DNA from: Papaver somniferum
Taxonomy: Eukaryota; Streptophyta; Magnoliopsida; Ranunculales; Papaveraceae
Direction of reading: 5' to 3'
NCBI RefSeq assembly: GCF_003573695.1
Contig: NC_039361.1
Coordinates: 92,646,149 to 92,710,148 of the forward strand
DNA: 64,000 nt
Shown here in pieces: positions 24,404-36,981 of this stretch; the first letter of the stretch is position 1, and the number at the start of each line of letters is the position of its first letter. The notes below the pieces were generated by a model. It made no database searches, was not told the DNA's origin, and saw nothing but the letters and a program-made list of their open reading frames with translations. The position numbers and the translations under genes were made by a program.

Positions 24404-24781
24404 TTCGAAAGTTTCTTTGATAATCTGCTCAACTAAAACCATCACATCTGGATCTGGTACTCGTGTTGCAGCGTTAGCAGGCTGTGCTGGAACTTCAAGT
24501 ACCTTTTCTTCTAGAGGTGTCTCCCTGGGTATTTCTGGTGTGCCAGACACAGTTTCACCAACAGGCTCATTCGAAGGAATGGGAGCATGGACACCATCCA
24601 TTTCAACAGAAGCAAGAAGAGTAAGATTGTCAACATGAGCTTGAACTTCAGCTAACAAGGGCATGCCAGGAACCTTACACACGCCATCAATAGTTATGGT
24701 GATCCTTAGATTTTTTGGTACAGCCATAACTATCTTTGGAATTGTTCTAATCCTCTCGGTATTGCTCTTATTGGAATTCAT
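24404..24781 (-). CDS. Hypothetical 126-residue protein, LRI-x-IDGV-x-VPG family
   Basis: Intronless minus-strand frame with ATG at 24781. The N-terminus is polar and basic. Residues ~20-50 hold PKNLRITITIDGVCKVPG and an amphipathic stretch; the rest is rich in Pro, Glu and Val (PEIPRETPLEEK). No signal peptide or membrane segment is seen. A TATA-like AT tract lies about 70-90 bases upstream. A second, plus-strand gene at 47460 shares the PRKLRIIIIVDGVTTVPG block, with conserved spacing to a following AV--HV. Two unlinked copies with conserved sequence make a real gene more likely. Function unknown. Confidence 0.55.
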
Positions 24782-24962
24782 TTTTCTATCTTTTATGTTG
24801 GTGTGTATGCTGGTGTGGTTTGTACGACCTCTTTAATAATATATACTATATATATATATTAGAAAACCCCTAATTTTTTTTTAGGTCAGAAACATTATCT
24901 CCAATTACCTAATTTAGTTGTATTCCGCATATCACTCTCAAGTAAACAAAATATAACAGTTT

Positions 24963-25137
24963 CCATATCGATAAATATATGCTCATATACGCGTACAACA
25001 CCACATTGATTTTAGTATATATATGATTTATCTAAATACGTAAAAATCCATATCGATAAATATATGCTCATATACGCGTACAACACCACATTGATTTTAG
25101 TATATATATATATATATGATTTATCTAAAAACAGAAA
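24963..25137 (+). repeat. 85-bp tandem duplication
   Basis: Two nearly identical units starting CCATATCGATAAATATATGC (24963 and 25048). They differ mainly in the length of a TA run. Confidence 0.9.
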
Positions 25138-25208
25138 AATAGCACGAAAAATTGCGTAAACACAAAGCCATGCACAACAATTCCCTCCAGCCAAGCGCTA
25201 TAACCATG

Positions 25209-27207
25209 TGTTAGGGCATTGCTCGGTTGAACCCACTAGCGTTGGTATGTCAAGTTAGTTGTCAATTTTAGTTGCCAAAATGCATTCTTGATTTAGCATA
25301 CTTTCGGATTAGATTAGGTCTAAGAAGTTGAATCGAAGCTATCCTTAAAGGATGAAGATTGAAGACTACAAGAAGACATCAAAAAGTACTTCATCAACAA
25401 AGGTATGTGATTGATTTCATTTGGATTCATTTTCAATTCTACCGTTCTAATCTATCGAGATATATGCTCACTCTATGGAACAATTCCTATGACGGTAAAT
25501 ATACATTTATGTATATATACTTGAGGTTATTTGACTCATGACCTTGGTGACAATAACCTTTATCCCTGGAAAGGTTCTCATGTTAAAGTGAATGAGCTTA
25601 CGAATTCGACGAGCCAAGAATCACTCAATTCTGAGTTATAACGATGAAGTTATGAGTGATTTAATAAAGTAATAATTATAAGTATAGCTGTAATTGTTAC
25701 AGTTCATTAGTAGGAAACAATCCATGGACTGTTTGTAACGGTTCACGGACTTGGGCCCAATTACGTGACTAAAAGGCATTTTTGGTCAAGTTGGTGATGT
25801 TTCCTTATCTAGACAAGATGACTATTAATCCAAACATCTTTGATTACCATATTAAAGTTTTTGTGATTCCTTCCTAATTTAATTTGTGATTTATTCACAT
25901 AAGTACAATTTTGCTAAATTAATTATTTCTTTAATTATTTTGGCAAGATTGTAACTTAGGAAAGACTCCCAAAATTAGGAGAGTCTTGAAAAAGGAAAAT
26001 AGCTATGCTTAGTTTTCAAGTTACCTTTCACTATAAATAAAGGGTTCATGAGTGTTACCCGTTTTCATCCCCTTTGGAAAATTGGTGTAAGCTCATAAAG
26101 TTGTTTTCCATGTCTTCTGTTCTTCATGAACAAGAGTGAGATAAAAGTCTTTGTATCTGGGGATCACAAAACCGAGTTGGATTTAATCTTCGTGATTGAT
26201 CATACAACTTGTAATCTAGGTTTTTCACCTCTTGTCTATTCTAAGGTTTTCTCTTCTAATATAAAACCATTCAAGAGTTGTTGATCATAAACCCTAGGTT
26301 TTGATAGATTTCAGTTTCCAATCGTATACCAACACTTATTAGTCGAAATCGGAGACTAGAAAGAAAACTTCGATTAAGGTATCTCATAAAAATCCTTAAG
26401 AAGTTTTAAACAGGATATCTCTAGATTTATTCTACTTGTTCTTGTTGTAGAATAATTATGTTTCTCTTCCATTATTGAAGAGTGTAATAATCCCTACTCT
26501 ACAAGTTTGTTTTGATATTACTTTTACCTAGTAATTGTTTTTATCAAAATAAACACAAGATTTCCAAAACCTTGATTCACATCTAAATGGATATCAAACC
26601 GGTGTTTTGTGTAAACAAAATATCGAATCATATCAATCGTGTTGTTTTATCTTCTAAAGAGAGCCTTGGGTTCTGCTAGAAGATTTACAAGAAGAATTCC
26701 TAAAGACAATCGGTGTTGTGCTAGGAGTTCTAATTGTGCTGAAGCAGTTATTACATCTAGTCCGAATAGGTAGTAGGAAATTGGTGTAACAACTTATTAT
26801 CAGTGTGTGTTTATTATGGACTAGGTCCCTGGGTTTTTCTGCATATGCGGTTTCCTTGTTAACAAAATTTCTGTATTATATTATTTATCTTTATAATTGA
26901 AATATCACAGGTTGTGCGTAAGTCCAATCAATTGGGAATCCGAGCTTTGGTTTTTGACTAAATTAATTGACACTTGGATATTGGTTTTTGATACCGTCCA
27001 AGTTATTTCTTATATTCAATCGGGCTTGCAAATTTCTATTTATTTGATTGCGGATTGAATTGAGAAATTGAGATATAACTCTTTGATATACTTTTCTTAA
27101 GATTGAGTCTGACCGTCTAGTTGATTCTCTTGAAAGTATATTGGAGTTAGTCCATACAGATTTCCAAACGAATTATTGGGTGTTGTTGTTAGACCCCCGA
27201 TTTTTCA
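25209..27207 (+). repeat. 5' LTR
   Basis: Starts TGTTAGGGCATTG and ends CCCCGATTTTTCA. By eye it closely matches 31096-33076, with scattered substitutions and small indels. A putative TATA (ACTATAAATAAAG near 26030) precedes the likely transcription start. Confidence 0.9.
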
Positions 27208-27209
27208 AT

Positions 27210-27225
27210 TGGTATCACAGAAGGC
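27210..27225 (+). other. Primer-binding site (tRNA-iMet type)
   Basis: TGGTATCACAGAAGGC begins two bases after the 5' LTR. The first seven bases match the initiator-methionine tRNA primer site usual for plant Copia elements, with later mismatches. Confidence 0.75.
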
Positions 27226-27272
27226 AAACACGCTAAGACCTCATAAGTCTGTGTTTGTAGCAATTTGATTCT

Positions 27273-29339
27273 ATGGAAAGTGGTGATATCTCTATAAATG
27301 TACCGCCAGTATTCGATGGCACGAACTGTTTACGGTGGAAAATTGCTATGCGTTCTTTTATTCAAGCGCAAGATTTTAAATCATGGGTTCGTATTGTTAA
27401 TGGCTAAAATCCTCCATTAGCTACATTAGACGGTGTAACTGTTGCAAAGGATATTGGTGATTACGATGATCTTGAGATTCTTGCTGCAAAGCAAAATTCT
27501 GATGGATTAAATGCTATCATCCATGCCATTACCCCAGATCTTCAGCACCACGTGACCACGCGTAATAATTCTAAAGATGCTTGGGATATATTGGAAACCG
27601 TATTCGAAGGGAATGCCACAGAGAAAGAAGCAAGGCTTCAAAATCTAGCTTCTGAATGGGAAAACCTTCGCATGTCTGATGATGAAACCTTTGATGAGTT
27701 TAACCAAAGACTTTCTCAAATAGTTAACTCCCAATTTTTGTTAGGAAGAACTATTCCAGAGAAAGTTATTGTGTGAAAAATTCTCAGGTCTCTACCATCA
27801 AGATACGAGTCTAAGAAACATGACATTGAAGAAGAAAACGATCTTTCTACACTCTCCAGAAATACTCTTGTTGGAAAGTTAAAGATCTTTGATAATGAAC
27901 ACGCATCTAGAAAAGAGGTGATTTCTCTTAAAGATGGAAACAATTCTGAATCCTCTAAGGATAAATCTGGTTCGCAAGATACTAAGGATGTTACTCCACG
28001 ACAATTTAGAAAATTCTTGATAGACAGGAAAAAGAGTTTTTCTAAAGGTGCAACATCTCCTAATGATGATGTACAATGCTATAACTGTCGTGGTTTCGGG
28101 CACTTGTCTTCAGTATGTCCTAGCTGGAGTCGTAGACAATCGACATATGCAGCAGCTATACCTACTCTTGATGATGGAGCTGAATATTATAATCCCCAAG
28201 AGCTCGCATGCGAGGTTTCATTAGCTTCTGGAAAAATTCTTTCGGGTACTGATTCTGATGAAGAAGTGTTCCATGTTGATCCAGTTGCTAATAATCTTCT
28301 TAAAGAATGTCATCGAAAACTCTCGGAAGCTGAAAATACCATTTTCAGTGAGAAAGTTAAATATGACAGACTTCGTAGTCGGAATAAAGACTTGCAAGAC
28401 CAACTTGATTCTAGTGGTGCAATAGATTATCTCAATGAAATATGAAAGCTTAAAGAAGAAATTGCCGAAGGGCGAGATCGGGAAATTACTCTTCAAACAA
28501 AGTTAGATAACTTGGAGAACATTGAGATGAACTTGTTATTTGATTCGGAGCGAGAAGATCTCAAATTTAAATATGAATCATCCAAGAATGATCTAGTTAT
28601 TGCACTTGAAAAGGTCAAAAGGTTGGAAGAAGAAAACTCGAGCTTAGATAAATTAACCTCAATATTGGGAGCATGTAAAATTCATCGTGATACACGAGGA
28701 TTGGGCTATGAAGGAAGAGACACTCCTGGTATTTGCAAAGAGGTAAAATTTGTCAGAGTGAAAGTTTCTTCTCAACCAAAACCTTCCACGGTTGACAAAA
28801 GTGAAGTATCTCTGCCAACTGCCGATGACGAAAAGAGGAAATTCTGTCAAGCTCCAAAGCAAGCACATACACATTCAGGTAACACTAAACATAACTTTTT
28901 CCACTCTACTAAACATTGCTTCTATTGTGGAAAACCAGGTCACCTGCAAAGGAATTGCAAATTTCTTAAACAAGATAAAACCATATATGATTCTATTAAG
29001 ATGACAAGATCGAATGTTCCAAACTGGAGAAATACTGAGTCTCATAATTTCAGTTCTTTTAGTATTCCCTCAAAGAAGTTTCATAATTATATTGGGGAGA
29101 AAAAGAAATACGTTGCTCCAAAATCTACTCAGAAATGGGTACCAAAGAAGAGCAATAAAGCAACAAGTAATATTAAGAAGGATCTCCCAAACAAGAGTTC
29201 GACAATGGATAACATCTTAAAAAGGTACGGAACAGTTACTGAAAGTTTCAAGGAAGTTGTTAAATTTCTAGATTCCATGCACGATTTTGTTTCGAATACC
29301 TGTGGTGAGCAAGATTTTGTTCACCTCAACATAACCTGA
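27273..29339 (+). pseudogene. Copia-type gag, 688 codons with three in-frame stops
   Basis: A single frame runs from ATG 27273 to TGA 29339 with no indel. It is interrupted by TAA at 27405, TGA at 27774 and TGA at 28443. The N-terminus has the Copia gag pattern (FDGTNCLRWKIAM, DAWDILETVFEG, FDEFNQRLSQIV). A knuckle CYNCRGFGHLSSVC lies near 28080, followed by an acidic SDEEVFHVD, then a coiled coil (~28300-28660). A second knuckle CFYCGKPGHLQRNC lies near 28920, and TQKWVPKK closes the recognisable part. Both TGA stops would be CGA before a single C-to-T change. No pol follows the gag. Gag normally forms the particle that packages element RNA. Confidence 0.85.
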
Positions 29340-31095
29340 TTGTGTTGGAAGTGCATCGTCACCAAGAAGCCCTAGTAAATGCGGTGAGGATTGCAAACGA
29401 ATCGGGGCGCACATATTGTGTTTGGTAATTTTTGAATATGTGGAACAATTTTTTGTTACGAGCTGAGTCTAACTCGCTTACATATCTCTCGAAATATGTG
29501 TTGGTAAGCTTTTTCTTTGGCCAAGTTTATCTTTACCTAGTGATGAAAGTCATGACAAGTTTAAATCACTTTGAAAATTGCTTACCTTGACGAAAATAGT
29601 TTGTGAATAACAACTATATAATAATGTCCTCTAAGAATGTTTCAATGATTGAAATGAGAGTTTAGATTATATAACCAATGATGGATATAAGCATTGTATG
29701 GCAACACATATATGTATAAGTTCTTTTTCCTTGAACCGAAGTTTGCAAACTTTGTTAATCAAGAGAACCGGAACAAGAGCTGTGAACTCAGTCCGCGAAC
29801 TAGCGGAAGTTCTCGACCGGGAAAAATCTGCTGGAGTTTGAGAACTCCTTCCGGGAACTTAAGTCTGCGAACTAAGTCTGCGAACTTAAGTTGGTTATAT
29901 CTAAAGACGATTGTTTGTGAACTCATTTATATTAACTATGGAATGAAAAATGCAAACCGTGGCTATAAAGTTCATGAACCGATTCGAGTGAATCAAATCG
30001 TTTTTGCTTCGATTGTGTCTTGTGTAGTTACATAAGATTTCCTTGCAATTGAACAACTCTCTAACTAGTTCATTGGAGTCATTTGAACTAGTTATGCTGA
30101 AGAAGAATATGGTTAAATACCACGCATATGATTCTTAATTACCTAACTTGATGTGTGATTGAAATTCTTATGTATCACAGGTTAGGTTATTCTTCCTTCT
30201 TAGCATATCAATTCTTGTTTGTACGAGTGCTTATCTTAGAAAAGATGATCACATGAGAGACTAGTTCACAATACATGTGATCACATGATCACTTGTATAC
30301 TAGTGCTTATCTTAAATATCACAATACATGATCTTCATGATTATATATTGTGTATTGTTACCATGAGATAGTTATAGTGTTTCTAGTAACATAATCTCAT
30401 GAGAGACTTTCAATGATTGGTTCTTAACTCGTATCTCCTTGTAGGGTTTCTTAAATCCAATATATAAATCCTTATCTCTGGAATAAGGTCACTCTTGTTT
30501 TTCTTTCGGGAATGACATCTTACGGGGGAGAATTCTTAAATGAACTTGTGCTTAATTGCTATATCTTTGAGGGGAGAAGCGGTTGTGGAACATGTAAGGG
30601 TTAATTTGTATCTTAATAAACTCCTTGATGAAGTCACTAAGTTCCAACTTTGTGATATCATCTAAAGTAAAGTTGATATGTTTTTCCTTTGGTCAAGAAG
30701 TTCCTCTATGAAAATTTCATTAGGATCTCACCAGTCTTCGTACCTTTGCCAATTTATATTGACAAAAGGGGGAGAATTATTTTGTAGTTCACACTACATG
30801 TACATATGGTTCATGGATCATTATGTAAGGGGGAGTGGTTTTCATTGTGAGATGAAGTATTGACTAAGGGGGAGTGATATACATCACCGTAGTATTATTG
30901 TCAAAGTTGTGATACAATTGAACTTTGATGCTGTGTAATAATACTATGATGGATCTTCAACAAGTACAGGATGAATACACGCATAGTTGAAGAACCAAGG
31001 AAATCAAGCATGTTAGGTTTTGGAGCTTAATGCTTTTATTTGTTTAAATCCATATGTAAAATGGTTTTGTCACTAAAATTGGCAAAGGGGGAGAT
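29340..31095 (+). other. 3' non-coding domain with repeated polypurine tracts
   Basis: No protein motifs. Around 29760-29905 there is a diverged GCGAACTT/AGTCTGCGAACT repeat that holds a spurious open frame. GGGGGAG-type tracts occur near 30517, 30570 (weaker), 30764, 30827, 30868 and 31086; the last directly precedes the 3' LTR and is the functional PPT candidate. Confidence 0.6.
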
Positions 31096-33076
31096 TGTTA
31101 GCGCATTGCTCAGTTAAACCCACTAGCGTTGGTATGTCAAGTTAGTTGTCAATTTTAGTTTCCAAAGTGCATTCTTGATGTAGCATACTTTCGGACTAGA
31201 TTAGGTCTAAGAAGTTGAACCGAAGCTATCCTTAAAGGATGAAGATTGAAAACTACAAGAAGACATCAACAAGTAATAAATCAACTAAGGTATGTGATTG
31301 TTTTCATTTGGATTCATGTTCAATTCTACCTTTCTAATCTATCGAGATATATTCTCACTCTATGGAACAATTCCTTTGACGGTAAATGTACATTAATGTA
31401 TATATACTTGAGGTTATTTGACTCATGACCTTGGTGAAAATAACCTTTATCCCTGGAAAGGTTCTCATGTTATAGTGAATGAGCTTACGAATTCAACGAG
31501 CCAAGAATCACTCAACTCCGAGTTATAACGATGAAGTTATGAGTCATTTATTAAAGTAACAATTATAAGTGTTGCTGTAATTGTTACAGTTCGTTAGTAG
31601 GAAACAATCCATGGACTGTTTGTAACGGTTCACGGACTTGGGCCCAATTACGTGACTAAAAGGCATTTTTGGTCAAGTTGATGATGTTTCCTTATCTAGG
31701 CAAGATGGCTATTACTCCAAACATCTTTGATTACCATATTAAAGTGTTTGTGATTCCTTCCTAATTTAATTTGTGATTTATTCACATAAATATAATTTTG
31801 CTAAATTAATTATTTCTTTAATTATTTCGGCAAGATTGTAACTTAGGAAAGACTCCAAAAATTAGGAGAGTCTTTAAAAAAGGAAAATAGCTATACTTAG
31901 CTTTCAAGCTACCTTTCACTATAAATAAAGGGTTCATGAGTGTTACACGTTTTCATCCCCTTTGGAAATTTGGTGTAAGCTCATAAGGTTGTTTTCCATG
32001 TCTTCTGTTCTTCGTGAACAAGAGTGAAAGCCGAGTTGGATTTAATCTTCGTGATTGATCATACAACTTGTAGTCTAGGTCTTTCACCTCTTGTATATTC
32101 TAAGGTTTTATCTTCTGATATAAAACCATTCAAGAGTTGTTGATCATAAACCCTAGGTTTTGATAGACTTCAGTTTTCGATCGTATATCAACACTTGTTA
32201 GTCGAAATTGGAGACTAGAAAGAAAATTTCGATTAAGGTATCTCGTAAAAATCCTTAAGAAGTTTTAAACAGGATATCTCTAGATTTATTCTAGTTTTTC
32301 TTGTTGTAGAATAATTAGGTTTCTCTTCCATTACTGAAGAGTGTAATAATCCCTAATCTACAAGTTTGTTTTGATATTACTTTTACCTAGTAATTGTTTT
32401 TATCAAAATAAACACAAGATTTCCAAAAACTTGATTCACATCTAAAGGGAAATCAAACCGGTGTTTTGTGCAAACAAAATATCGAATCATATCAATCGTG
32501 TTGTTGTATCTTCTAAAGAGAGCCTTGGGTTCTGCTAGAAGATTTACAAGAAGAATTCCTAAAGACAATCGGTGTTGTGCTAGGAGTTCTAATTGTGCTG
32601 AAGTAGTTATTACATCTAGTCCGAATAGGTAGTAGGAAATTGGTGTAACAACTTATAATCAGTGTGTGTTTATTCTGGACTAGGTCCGGGGTTTTTCTAT
32701 ATTTGCAGTTTCCCCGTTAACAAAATTTCTGGTGTTTGTGTTATTTCTTTTTCGCATTTATTGTTTATCTTTATAATTGAAATATCACAGGTTGTGCATA
32801 AGTTCAATCAATTGGGAATCCAACCTTTGGTTATTTATTAAATTGATTCCCACTTGGATATTGGTTTTTGATAACGTCCAAGTTATTTCTTATATTCTTT
32901 CGGGCTCGCAAATTCCTATTTATTTGATTGCGAATTGAATTGAGATATAACTCTTTGATATACTTTTCTTAAGATTGAGTATGACTGTCTAGTTGATTCT
33001 CTTGAAAGTATATTGGAGTTAGTCCATACAGATTTCCAAGCGAATTATTGGGTGTGGTTGTTAGACCTCCGCTTCA
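31096..33076 (+). repeat. 3' LTR
   Basis: Starts TGTTAGCGCATTG after AAAGGGGGAGAT, and ends CCTCCGCTTCA. Compared with the 5' LTR it has scattered substitutions and a few short deletions, for example near 32020 and 32940. Confidence 0.9.
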
Positions 33077-33505
33077 AATTCTCTTATGGCTTTCGTATAT
33101 TGGTCAACACCATAAATTACATATATGATTGGCAATAGCAATATGTATTGGGATCATTTGTTTTTCTTCAAAAGATTAATATACTATGGTCGTAACCCTA
33201 ATTTCTTGTCTTCAAAAGATTAATATACTATCCTAATTTTTAAATTTGCAATGAACACATAAATAAAATGTTGATAAACTGGAATAAATCTCACACAAAC
33301 ACGTGAAAATCCGTTTCTTGTTTGGATCATGAATTTTTAAAGAAGGCATGCCGATTAAGGATGCGACCATTGTCCAAACGGTGTAATGGTTCGCACCCCT
33401 TCGTATTACGGGGTACATTAACCGCATAGATTTTGAAACACCAAAAGAGTTGAAAATTCCAACAGGTGTGTTGTGTGGGGACACATATTGCATCCATTGG
33501 ATGAC

Positions 33506-33512
33506 TATATAA
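33506..33512 (+). promoter_or_regulatory. F-box copy 1 core promoter (TATA)
   Basis: CTATATAAGCTTTACTCGTA lies about 97 bases before the ATG. The same TATA-AAGCTTTACTCGTA block precedes F-box copies 2 and 3 at the same distance, so it is conserved across the tandem family. Confidence 0.65.
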
Positions 33513-33602
33513 GCTTTACTCGTATCTGCTAATAACATTCAACAAAAACGAAATCCTAAATGCTTCTACATTTAAAAAAAAAATATTTCACCAATAATAG
33601 TA

Positions 33603-34781
33603 ATGGAAATGTTGCCGGATTTAACTCCCGAGATGCTACACCTCCTCCCAAGTACAAAAAGTATTTTGGCAAGCAAATGTGTATGCAAAGAGTGGAATTC
33701 TATCCTTGCGGACAAAAGAATTGGACTCCTTTTCGGTTTCACTCGAAAAGTGAGAGAAGAAAAAGTTACGAAACTCTTCTACAGAGAATAAATTGAGGAA
33801 GAAGATTACTACACGATGATGAGAGATTTCTATCTGATGTTATTTGGAAACAATGGTACCTGGAATGTTATTCAATCCTATGATGAAAACATGTCACACC
33901 CAATCGTTGGATCTTGTAATGGTTTAGTATGTTTTTATGTTTCACACCACGGCATACAAGATCCTATTTATATTATGAATCCAACAACGGGTGAGCACCT
34001 CCATCTGTCACAAATATGCGATCCAACACCAAGGACACAAATTAGTTGGGATCGACAATACGTCGTAGGGGGTTTCGGCTATTGTGAACATACCGGTGAA
34101 TACAAATTAATTCGAATTCAAGTGGAATGTAAAGTGGACGTACACACTCTAGGCGACAACGGGGGATGGAGGAACATCAGAGATTTTCCTTTTACTTTTT
34201 GGGATTCAGGTGTGTACGCACATGGTTGTATTTTTTGGATAAATCATTATTTTTATGACAATATTCAGATAGTATCTTTCAATTTGGACAATGATACATT
34301 CCAGTCACATTCGCCACCCCCGCATCATATTTATGAGAATGGTGGTTTCAGTACTCAAGGACTTGGAATGGTCTTGTCTGGAGATCGCCTTTTATTTTAC
34401 AACATTCACGATATTTATGATCTCCGGATTGATTTTTAGGCACCCATTTCCGATAATGCTATTCATGCACGGGCACCCGGTGTAGAATGGAATTGGGAAC
34501 TTAAGAGGAGCATTATCGTGGAAGAGCCTTCGAATCTATGGTGTCCGCCTTATAAGCTGGTAGCCTTGGGAAAGAACAACGACATCCTATTGAAAAACAA
34601 CCGTTGTTTAGCACGTTATAATGAACTCACCAGAACTTTGACAGAAATAGGGGAGACAAGGTGGCCGGTAAAGGTTAGAGTTATTCCTCAAATGAGGAGC
34701 GCCATCTCGTTGAGTAATTTTGGAGGACAATCGGAAACATGTACTGACGATGTCCATGACACAAACATATTCCTTGTGTAG
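33603..34781 (+). pseudogene. F-box protein, tandem copy 1 (two in-frame stops)
   Basis: F-box proteins are substrate receptors of SCF ubiquitin ligases. The ATG at 33603 starts an F-box (MLPDLTPEMLHLLPS, ILASKCVCKEWNSIL). An F-box-associated domain follows: HPIVGSCNGLVCFY, YIMNPTTGEHLHL, GGFGYCEHTGEYK, SGVYAHGCIFW, GQSETCTDDVHDTN. The whole 392-codon frame has no indel, but TAA at 33789 and TAG at 34437 interrupt it. In copy 2 the second site is TGG (in DFWAPIS), so the TAG is a point mutation. The protein cannot be made full length. Substrate unknown. Confidence 0.8.
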
Positions 34782-35545
34782 TTTTTTTTTTATTAGAGTA
34801 ATGTAGTTTGGTGTTCAATATATATATATATATATATTTTTTTTTTAATAATACTATTTCTCATCTTTGATTATTTTTTTCGTATCTTGTCTAGACTAAA
34901 GTTGTTTTTGAAATTTGAAGAATCGGACTTGGTCTTCTTTTGGGTAGTAATGGTTGGTATTTTATTTAATGGAGTTAATGCTTTTAAACATATTACCGAC
35001 GAGTTTAGAGGGGGACTTTCTTTTTATGGTGGTTTTATGGTGGTCAATTTGGTATAGAGGGAGACATTTCTCTATTTCAGTTGTATTTATGGTTATAAAT
35101 TTTGCGAAACTATAGGGAGACATAAAAGTAAATCCGAGAGAGAAAAAGAAAAAAGTAAAAAGAAGTGAGAATTTGAGATGCAAAAGGTATAAGTGATTGA
35201 TAGATAAATCAATGATGATATTCTTGAGAATGCACATGAATGAAAAAGATTTTGTAACTGATGGGGGGATTTGAGAAGTCGAAAAAAAAATGTTGATTAA
35301 GTGACTAATCAGGATTCTTTTGGTAGACGAATAGATTTGAAACTGGTGTTTGACGCCAAAACACAGAACCAGAACATAAATGGGCAAAACAAATTAGAGA
35401 CATGTAACACATCATTTTAACTTCTAGAATTCTGTTATTACGTCTTTTTTATTAATAAATAACTAAGAAACATTAGAAATACTGATCAACAATAAACCTA
35501 TTTTGGCAATATAGTCTCTTTTTGAATCATGAACTTTAAATGCCA
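34782..35545. other. Non-coding downstream of F-box copy 1
   Basis: T-rich, with a TA run at about 34820-34840. A long minus-strand frame (35387-34962) is compositionally AT-driven and hydrophobic with no motif; I do not call it. Confidence 0.35.
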
Positions 35546-35549
35546 CGTC

Positions 35550-35975
35550 CTAGTCGTTAATATCAAGAAAAAATTGATCTTGAAGACGATCAACTCGCTC
35601 TTGAAGTATATTCACCTGTTGTTGCAGACCAAAAAAATCACGATCAAAGAGAAAACAACATCTACTCTCCCAATGCACCAATTCCACACAATTCTCATCG
35701 ACAGAAAATGCATTAATCTTATGCAAACGCCAATAATATGCATGCTTCCTCATGCAGATTATGAACACGCTGAGTCTAGGCTGAAGAACTCGTACATCGT
35801 AGTCTGAGATCTTAAAATCGTCTTTTAGGGTTCTTCTTAATGAATTGTACTCAACAGTTTTAGGACCCATAGCAATAAATTGGTAGCAATATTTTGTGCA
35901 GTTTATTATGATCGAAAAGGAAGAGCGGTTGGTAGCAGGGGAGAAGAAAAGCTCCTTGTATTGACAATTAGACAT
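35550..35975 (-). CDS. Hypothetical 141-residue protein with C-terminal coiled coil
   Basis: Minus-strand frame with its ATG at 35975 in a strong context (GCCACCATG). The middle is basic and aromatic. The C-terminus FGLQQQVNILQERVDRL has leucine/valine heptads and would form a short coiled coil. No known domain is recognised. An AT-rich TATA-like stretch lies about 110-130 bases upstream. It sits in the F-box spacer, part of which (about 36045-36150) recurs beside F-box copy 3 and the gene at 47460. It could be chance coding potential. Confidence 0.35.
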   Translation of the reverse strand: MSNCQYKELFFSPATNRSSFSIIINCTKYCYQFIAMGPKTVEYNSLRRTLKDDFKISDYDVRVLQPRLSVFIICMRKHAYYWRLHKINAFSVDENCVELVHWESRCCFLFDRDFFGLQQQVNILQERVDRLQDQFFLDIND

Positions 35976-35999
35976 GGTGGCCTAAAAAAATTAGGTTGA

Positions 36000-36980
36000 T
36001 TTATTTATTAAGTTCTTTATGTTCCAAAACTACATCCGATTAAAAAGGAAATTAGATAAAGATGAAATATTCATTCCATATATATATCTCATTATCTATT
36101 TTCTGCCATATTTATATATAGTGATACATAAATTGAAATATTCGATGTTCTTTATCCAAAAAATGTAGGGGCTAAAAGAGAGATACATTATGGTACCATT
36201 AACCCATATTTGTAGTGGTAAATTCATGTTTTTTTATTTTATGGATAGTTCATGTTTTATATATACCAATGCCGTTGTAAATATTAAGATGTTGTTGTGA
36301 TGGGTATTCTAATTCCAGGAGGTCAGCATTAGTGAATTGGTGCATAAGTAGCTGTAATGAGAATCGCAGCTGGTTTCTGCAATTCAAATGAAAGCCAGGA
36401 AGACCCCTTCCCCTTGATGGACTCTAGTCTTATAGAATCCATGTAATTTCAGCAATCCTTTGGGATTTCAATACAATGTCAAATTTGTGTAATAAAATTA
36501 GGCGTGATTTTTCCAAGTTTTCAACACAATACTTGTGCTTTCTATATACTCCTATCCAGTTCTTTGGTCATAGATTGAGTTTGACAATGCAACCAACAAC
36601 TCCAACACCATTCAATCATACACAAGAAAACAATCATCATTAAACAAGAAAATTAACCCATTAGACAGTCATTAAACAGTCATTAATTAAGCAACTCTAA
36701 CACCATTCAGTCATTAACATTACAAAAAACATGAAAATAAATCCTAAATCCAAAACATAAATTCCAAAAAACAAAAAAAAGATTTAGTCGTCCACAGTCC
36801 ACAATTTCCCATTAGACCACTCTTAATTCCAATTTTTTGATGATACATATTTCTTCAAAATAGTAACTTGTGTAACCATTTGCAAAATCTGTATCATCAT
36901 TTCTATTAAAGCAACTTAACCCAAAAAATCCACCAGCTATAAGAAAATTGGAATTGGTAGAGCCTTACCTGTTGTCGGCC
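36000..36980. other. Spacer with F-box-flank repeat
   Basis: Positions 36046-36150 (GGAAATTAGATAAA, ATTCATTCCATAT, TTGAAATATTCG) recur at 45465-45570 and 47205-47345. The rest is AT-rich without a supported gene. Confidence 0.5.
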
Positions 36981-36981
36981 A

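Larger units (their letters stand above)
25209..33076 (+). mobile_element. Gag-only Copia (Sirevirus-like) LTR retroelement
   Basis: Two ~2-kb direct LTRs begin TGTTAG and end in CA. Between them are a primer-binding site, one gag reading frame and about 1.75 kb of non-coding DNA. There is no protease, integrase, reverse transcriptase or RNase H. GGGGGAG purine tracts recur six times before the 3' LTR, and multiplied polypurine tracts are a known Sirevirus trait. The flanking 5-mers do not match, so the target-site duplication is lost or the edges are eroded. Probably mobilised in trans when active. Confidence 0.8.

Noticed and set aside
29694..30035. 113-codon plus frame after the gag.
   Set aside because: It lies in the LTR element's non-coding domain over a GCGAACTT repeat, with no gag or pol similarity.
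25204..33081. 5-base target-site duplication for the Sirevirus-like element.
   Set aside because: CCATG before the 5' LTR and AATTC after the 3' LTR do not match, so I make no claim.
34962..35387. 141-codon minus frame.
   Set aside because: Composition-driven (Phe/Leu/Ser-rich from AT-rich DNA), no motif, no promoter signal.
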